Under the pieces are notes generated by a model. The model was given only the letters and a program-made list of their open reading frames with translations. It was not told where the DNA came from and ran no database searches. From Plectrocnemia conspersa (lineage: Eukaryota > Arthropoda > Insecta > Trichoptera > Polycentropodidae), in assembly GCA_009617715.1 (NCBI GenBank), contig VTFK01000263.1:682001-746000 (forward strand): 64,000 bases of DNA, in the 5' to 3' direction. The position numbers and the translations under genes are program-made. Positions 57,791 through 64,000 of the stretch are shown here, piece by piece. Each line of letters starts with the position of its first letter. The stretch's first letter is position 1.

Positions 57791-59439
57791 AATTATAAAA
57801 TAATAAAATACTTTAATTGTTTGATTACTACTTCTTTCATCCTTAATTGGTCTCATAATTTAAAACCTTTAACTATATTTTTATCTAAGGTATAGGTATA
57901 CTATTTACTTAATTATGTAATTTATTTCATAGTATTTTCCATGTTTCTTTAATTATATTTATATTTAATTTATCTTATTAATGGCATAAGTTATTAAAAT
58001 TTGCAAATTTATTAGCTCATGCCGTTAATAATAATTAAAAAAATGATAAATTAGAAGAAATTTAATTTTTGATAGATTATTTGTAGCAACTTGAAAGTTC
58101 TTTCTACTTTTATACATTAGGCTTTGTTTTATGATTCAATAAATACGTTATTTAAGGAGAGTTCTGGATTTTAATTTTAATTTACAAAAGTTCTTAGAAA
58201 GCTAGTATAAGAAAGGTATAATTGTTGTTATACAAAGATGGGCTACAAATACATAAAGAATATCACTAAACATTCTTATTGTTTATTTACATATTGTTTT
58301 TTTCCAAAAATCTTAGGACAATAATATATGTAATTATATACATATAAATTATTTTCACTAAAAATATATTTTCAATAATCTCTTACACAAAACTGATTAC
58401 AGATTTACTTTTAATATACCTACTGCTTTTGTATTATATAAACAAAAGTAACAATAAAACATGACATGATACGAATTTTTCGCTGTACAGATTTTTATTA
58501 CGAATGATATACTAAGCCCTAATCAATCATAAAAATCCCAGTTATAAAATTAGTATAGGCCAGTGTAACACAAGCCTGACGTCAGTGACATTTTGTTTTG
58601 AAGGTAGACGACTCACATAATAAATATGCGTATGAGTACAATACGCGTATGTACGCACCCAGAGAGACCCGAGCAAACAAATAAATAAAATTCGCATGAT
58701 TGATGTTGAAAAGAGAAATCATAAATTGTGCACGGCTCTGTGTATCGCTTTCGTCGTGTGAAGCGATCCATCATCGTTATCGTTAGGTTTATTGTATAAA
58801 AGGACTTTTATCAGCTTATTATCGATGTTTATTCGTATGTGTGCTTTGTATCATATATGCGTGCGTGGACCATCAAAGCTGGCAAATTTCCAAAGGCAAT
58901 TGGTCGTAAGAAGTAATTTTGAATAGAAAGATTGCTTGATTAAACTATACACAATACAACGAAAAAAACATAATAACAACCCGAATTTAATCTAACAATA
59001 CACGCTGTATATTTTCTATTGTAAAGTTTTTTTTTTTAAATATATTTTGCTTGTTAGAATGCTAAAAATTTCTTTGGTATTGTACATTGGTTATAAGACA
59101 ATATAATATTGACTATATTTTTTACATTAAAGGGTAAAATTATTATTTTTTTTGTTAGTAAAAAAATTCTGTTTATTATTATTGTTAATATAATCTATTT
59201 ATGTAATGAGTTATATTGCTAGTTTAAAATACTAAAAAGTCACTGAAAATATATAACCTATTACATATATAGTTCGATTTATTAAGTATTTTCTGCAAAA
59301 AAATATGTAGTAATTCTCTAAATAGATTCTCTGTTGGATAAATTTTTGTCTACTCTCTTCTTTTAATTGTTAAAATATGACATATTATGTCATTTTTTTT
59401 ATCTCATCCATTATTAGAATTATTTTACGATTTTGTTGT
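57791..59439. other. A+T-rich DNA with palindrome and island at 58560-58900
   Basis: 58560-58900 is G+C-richer, with CACCCAGAGAGACCCGAGCA (58657) and CGTGTGAAGCGATCCATC (58754). No frame is recognised. The rest is A+T-rich. Confidence 0.4.
57975..58034. repeat. 60 bp imperfect palindrome
   Basis: TTATTAATGGCATAAG...AATTTGCAAATTT...CTCATGCCGTTAATAATAA folds on itself; AATTTGCAAATT is the perfect centre and TTAAYGGCAT/ATGCCRTTAA the outer arms. This could be a very small transposon with inverted halves. Confidence 0.75.
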
Positions 59440-60245
59440 AAAGGTTTTGGCTAAATAGCTAGATAAAGTAAAGGTTCTCTCTCAAAGACAATTGATCCTA
59501 CAAAGTTTCTTTAAGTATTTATCTTCGTCAATACCAGCATCCGTCAACGCTATAATTATTTAATATTATATGAGTATTTTAATAAGGTGGAACAAAATTT
59601 AAAATAATATTGATTTCGTATAAAATTACATATAATTTTAGATAATTAAGAATGTTTTCATATTTACAAACCATTAAGGAAAGCATGAATTTATAATAAT
59701 TTTACTTATTTTCATTGAAAAGCTACTTTCAAAGACGCTTATGAATCTAAATATAACGTTAGTACTTTTGCTAAAACCTTGTAATTTATAGTTCACTTCA
59801 TTCTTATGAACGAAGATATCTGTAATAAGACATCAATGTTTTGCAATACTTATGATCGTTGTGCTGAGGAAAAGTGTGTTAGATTATTATCATCAAGAAA
59901 TACTTAAATTTATAAAAAGCATATCACTCAAGCTCTTTACCTGGGCTCAACCACATTATTGAACATTAACTGTCCATTGAAGATTAAATAATCATCATGT
60001 GAAAAGTGCGAAAAATTCTTTCTCGGTTGTGAATGGCTTCAAAAAACTATTAAATTCACTATTTTTGGTACAACTGACATTCTTTGACATACACCACATC
60101 CTGATGAATACTTCAATGAAAAGGAACTAGAGGATATCCAATAGCTTCCATAAACAATTTTACAAATACTACATTTTCTCACCATATTGTGTGCTCCATC
60201 TGTCATTACTGACACTGCTTAAAACATATCAATAAAATTTACGTA
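59440..60245 (-). pseudogene. hAT-type transposase relic, GTF2IRD2-like
   Basis: Minus-strand translation across frames: VSVMTDGAHNMV (60215-60180; the STDGAPAMV block of the hAT catalytic region), HQDVVYVKECQL (about 60105-60070; family FHCILHQE.LC.K), KIVNLI....QPRKNF (about 60060-60015; KTVNFIR.R.LNHRQF), and after a gap LITDIFVHKNEVNYKLQGFS (59838-59780) followed by SVFESSFSMK (about 59740). The family reads LTDIT.HLNELN.KLQG ... AF..KL here. All are in the right order and spacing for the hAT group that includes GTF2IRD2 and related zinc-finger transposases. The N-terminus and C-terminal dimerisation motif are not readable. Confidence 0.75.
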
Positions 60246-60559
60246 AATTTATCAGTAGTTCATATGATATTGTCTAAAATAAATATAAACAAATCTTTGG
60301 GGTCTTGTTTAACTATGATATTTCTAGTTATGCCACCAAAGAATAACTTTGTAAGTGAAATAACTGTATTAAAATATTATTTTCATAAATTTAATATAAC
60401 TTTTTTCTCTTAATAAAATACGTTAATTAAAAATAAAATTCAGAAGATGTTTTAAATTCTAAAATTAAAACATTCAATTAGACATTTATATTTATATATT
60501 ATATAGATCCGCCCATGCTTAATAAATATTCTTTTAAAATGAACAATGATAAATTATCT
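60246..60559. other. A+T-rich noncoding DNA
   Basis: Nothing recognised. Confidence 0.45.
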
Positions 60560-60970
60560 AGAGTCGAATAAAAAAGAGTCATCGGACGGTCCATTACAAT
60601 GGATAGAGAGACGACAAAAAAGCGGACCTTTATTATTATGACAGGGTGGATTTTCACCGCGATTCCTGTCAATGGTAACCGGAACCGAAAATTTATCGGT
60701 AGCTAGCTCGGAAGCCGCGGGCCGAAAAAGCGTTCTAGGAAACCATTGGCCGTATCGCAATCGCATTCGATGATACCGAACCGTGAAATATTATTCCGTG
60801 TACCCTATAATGTGTTTCGCATAATAAAACTCCATTTTGACATGTCGAACGCGCCTGATAATAACAGGACGTACGCGACAACTTTGTTGGCTATTTATTA
60901 AAATTAATACATACAGAGAGCGGTTCGTTTTGAACTGGATTTGATTAACGGTCGGTTGTTATTATGTCGA
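60560..60970. other. G+C-rich island, candidate conserved noncoding DNA
   Basis: One of the clearest islands, with GGTAACCGGAACCGAAAATT (60674) and GAAGCCGCGGGCCG (60711). A 70-codon minus frame (60766-60554) has no domain. CGCGCCTGATAAT at 60851 also occurs at 43831, a 13-base match that may be chance. Confidence 0.4.
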
Positions 60971-61739
60971 ACGATGGTTAACCGATACGTTAAAATGTTT
61001 AATAAATTATGCATTTTGGTAAATTTTAAATAAAATATGACTTGTAAGCAATTATACAATATTCAAGTATATTATAAGTAAAATATTATATATATATTTT
61101 ACTAAAGACATGCTTGCAAACGTTTTATTTAAATTGTAAAACAGTCATACGTTGCGGTAAAATTATTTATTAAGCAGCTTTCGGGTATTTATTTATTTAT
61201 TTAAAATAAATTAAGACCGTCGTAACCCCATTATGTCACGATGGCAATAAAACAATACATTGTATTAATACGATACATACTGGATACGAACATATAATTG
61301 CAATTTGTTTTTAATTATTATATTACATAGGATATTTATTTATTTAAATTAAATTAAAATTATCGTTACCTCAATGAGACATAATGGTCAAAAAATAATA
61401 CTTAAAATTATTATACAAATAATTTAATAAATTAAATTTTATCGCAATTTGCATAAAATATTTGTCTCTTATTATAATATATTATTTAAAAATAAAAAAC
61501 ATTTTGGCAAACTAATCCTAATAAATATATAAATACAGATAATTAGCACTAAGAATTTAAAATATATTTCCTTTTTATTAAAATTTATCTTAGTGAAAAA
61601 ATATAGGTGTAAATTAAATTTGATAACAAACTATTTAAAACAGGTATATCTTAATGTATTATTTTTTTTAAGCAATTTATCTTAAAAAATACTTTAGCAT
61701 AACCATAATCACATCAAGCGAAAGCTTAAAAATCTTCAA
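60971..61739. other. A+T-rich DNA with two divergent direct repeats
   Basis: 61187-61262 and 61330-61405 share TATTTATTTATTTAAA, then AAATTAA, then a TCGT.ACC...ATG core and end in A-rich sequence. The core CGTCGTAACCCCATTATGTC of the first is altered in the second. No gene. Confidence 0.45.
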
Positions 61740-62150
61740 TCTTGAATTAGGCACTCGAGTCTTTACGCGTAAGTTTCAGGCGGCCACTTAATTAAAATTC
61801 ATAATTTCAATGAACTATTAAATTAATACAATACCTTTTGAGGTGCAAATTCCAAGATGGGCGAATTTGCATTGTAAATCGACTAGTAATTTTGCCAGGT
61901 TAAAATTTTAATTTGTCAAACCGTCTCCAGTGACCTGTATCTCAAACTTCTATCTGGCCCATAAAGTATACAAGTACACAAAGGGAATCTTGATAACTGA
62001 CGATGGACCATATCGCTGTCTGGTTTGTCCGAGTATCGATTATTCAAGCCAAAAGTAGCGAGTTTCGGATAGAATTAATAGATGGAACTGACGTGTGTGG
62101 CGAATTCAATTAGGCTAGCATCGCGTCTGTTTAGTATCGCTTCGGTATAA
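61740..62150. other. G+C-richer island
   Basis: Unique-looking sequence such as AGTCTTTACGCGTAAGTTTC (61759) and GTTTCGGATAGAATTAATAG (62062). No open frame of note. Confidence 0.35.
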
Positions 62151-64000
62151 TGTGGATAAATATCCTAAATAGGTACGTAATATGATCGAATATTACTAAT
62201 GGTTTCGTATTAGTTATATTATGGTATTGCGATGTGCAAAATAAAAAAATGTGGCAGCTGCAAGAAAAGTAGGAATGATAGATGTATAAGCAAAAGTTTT
62301 TTTTTCACATATTATAATTATATGTGATATTTTAAAAGTAAAGATAACAAAGCTAATAAAATAAAAGATTTTTTAACCTAGTTTTTGCTGAAATAAATAA
62401 CCATTTTTTTGCTGTTTCTTACTGCCCATATAAACAAGAAAAATGTACGAAATCGTGAATTTATGAAAACAAAAAGTTATGTTAACGATCAGTTGTCTTT
62501 GTTAAGCTTTTTAAAAAATATTGAAAAAATACGTTTTAATAGTTGTTTAATGATTGATAAACTCTACTTGCAGTATTAATGATTGTTAAGAATAAATTAA
62601 TCATTAAGTATAACTTTTGAGAGATAAATAAATAAATGTTTTACTATATGTTAATGAATATAAATATACCTATGTATGTTTACTTTCCCAACATTCATTT
62701 AACATAATAATATATATAAATAATTAATATGTATCTAATATAATTAGTAATTCATACGTATCGGTTTAAAGTACTATCTAAGACTATGATATTGTAAGAG
62801 ATATAAATTCCTATTAATTACTAACATTAACTTTCTATTAGGCAAAACATTTTATTTATAAGTCACTTTGAAATAATAGAGAAAATAGTTTTTAATGGTC
62901 TTTTTCTCTGGGGACCAGTAACCTTTCTAATTACCTTGGAGGAGGAAAGGGTGAAGGTAAGATAGCTGTTGGGGATAATATATTAAAGGATTCGTGTTTG
63001 TGCTTAGGTTTTTGAGCGGAAGAATAGTAATGTATGTGGTTCTTGGAAGCTTTTGGAGATATTTTGAACATAGTCTTGAGCTTAGTGTGAAGGTCTTTTA
63101 AAATAATTTAAAAATCGTGTAAAAAGTATCAATAATTAAAAATTTCATATACATACTATATAAAATTATTTATAAACTAATTATAAATATTGTTGTATTT
63201 TATAAAAACGGATTGCCTGTTATTATCAAGTAATAATATTTCATATTTTTTTTTTTTGATATATATGTAGGCATATATTAAAAAAACATATTATTATTAT
63301 TATTATTTATATAATAGCAAACATAAAAAAAAATCATTTATAATATATTTATTATTACATTTACGACTAACGTGTTTCGTCTATTAACTCGAAAATACAG
63401 TTCTCTAGTATAGGATTTTAAACAAATTATCAAAATATTATGCGCTTAGAAAACATATTTTAAAAATACTTACAAATCGATAATTTTTTTTAATTATTAC
63501 AGTAAATATTACTGTAATTTAAATATTAAACTCTAGATGCATTTAAATATTTCGAGTTTTTTTTTTCATTTTTTCCACAACGTTTAAACGAATGTAGATT
63601 TTACAAAATTTAATTCTTAATAATATATCAACATGTTTTTAGGAACTGCAAATCAAAATATGGAGATTAAATAATTTTATATAAGTTATTAAAAAATGCG
63701 TTTAAATGAACAGGTAAAAGATATTTTTTATGTCACGCTATCATACTCAAGTCGTGTACTTTAGGATATATAGAAATGTATGTAGATACATACTACATGT
63801 TTATATGTAGATAAAATCATCATGTCTTCTTGTTTTGTCGCTCAAGATCTCACATGTCAAAAAAAATTATATTTCAGTTGAATATTATAAAAATAGCTCG
63901 CAAATTTTATTATATTACATTAGATCATATATAGCAGCATCGCGTTTTTTTACTGTCGTCGTTAAGATCAAAATCGGAGTAACTGATACGAATAATTTAA
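62151..64000. other. A+T-rich noncoding DNA to the end of the window
   Basis: 62880-63110 is unusually G-rich on the plus strand (GGAGGAGGAAAGGGTGAAGG at 62939) but has no frame I recognise. A short ATT repeat lies at 63291-63309. No gene. Confidence 0.45.

Noticed and set aside
43831..60863. CGCGCCTGATAAT shared by two islands
   Set aside because: A 13-base match without flanking similarity is not enough to call a repeat.
1..64000. CRISPR arrays, operons, ribosome binding sites or bacterial genes
   Set aside because: Base composition, intron-like and transposon content and the absence of long frames are eukaryotic; no regularly spaced repeats were seen.

Overview
The window is strongly A+T-rich eukaryotic DNA with no intact protein-coding gene that I can support. 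The longest open frames are about 120 codons and have no recognisable domains. What can be read are decayed mobile elements: Jockey-type non-LTR reverse transcriptases, other non-LTR relics, hAT transposases, a P-element-like THAP transposase, a very small TTAA-flanked element and several unnamed repeat families. Between them lie short islands of higher G+C. This mix fits an insect (or other arthropod) genome, seen in a large intron or an intergenic desert. I cannot name the order from sequence alone.

Layout. 1-7 kb: nearly featureless A+T-rich DNA with small tandem duplications. 7-11 kb: a hAT-type terminus near 7.4 kb and G+C islands at 8.0, 9.5-10.1 and 10.7-10.9 kb. 11.1-11.9 kb: copy 1 of repeat family R1. 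14.4-14.9 kb: copy 1 of family R2. 15.96-17.28 kb: a P-element-like transposon with a THAP-domain transposase relic and candidate long imperfect terminal inverted repeats, next to an (AT)n microsatellite. 19.5-20.1 kb: N-terminal half of a Jockey reverse transcriptase (plus strand). 20-29 kb: A+T-rich DNA with islands at 20.6, 22.4-23.7, 27.6-28.2 and 28.4-28.9 kb. 29.5 and 39.0 kb: two copies of one 450-460 bp repeat in inverted orientation.

36-46 kb is the densest transposon graveyard: R1 copy 2, a doubtful mariner-like piece, the C-terminal part of a Jockey reverse transcriptase (minus strand), a long palindrome, a tRNA-like SINE fragment, an 869 bp element with 44 bp terminal inverted repeats, an RTE-like C-terminal relic and a hAT relic. 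The 869 bp element holds a 113 bp piggyBac-like MITE and an R1 fragment. 48-54 kb: R2 copy 2, two copies of family R4, and a locally duplicated G+C-rich element. 55-64 kb: an island, a non-LTR reverse transcriptase relic with its catalytic YADD still readable, a second hAT relic related to GTF2IRD2-type proteins, and islands at 58.7, 60.8 and 62 kb.

Nothing here works as a pathway; all recognised proteins are broken transposon enzymes. The G+C islands are the best candidates for host function, as conserved noncoding regulatory DNA or unrecognised exons, but that rests on base composition judged by eye. Protein similarities come from reading translations against remembered family motifs, not from a search.
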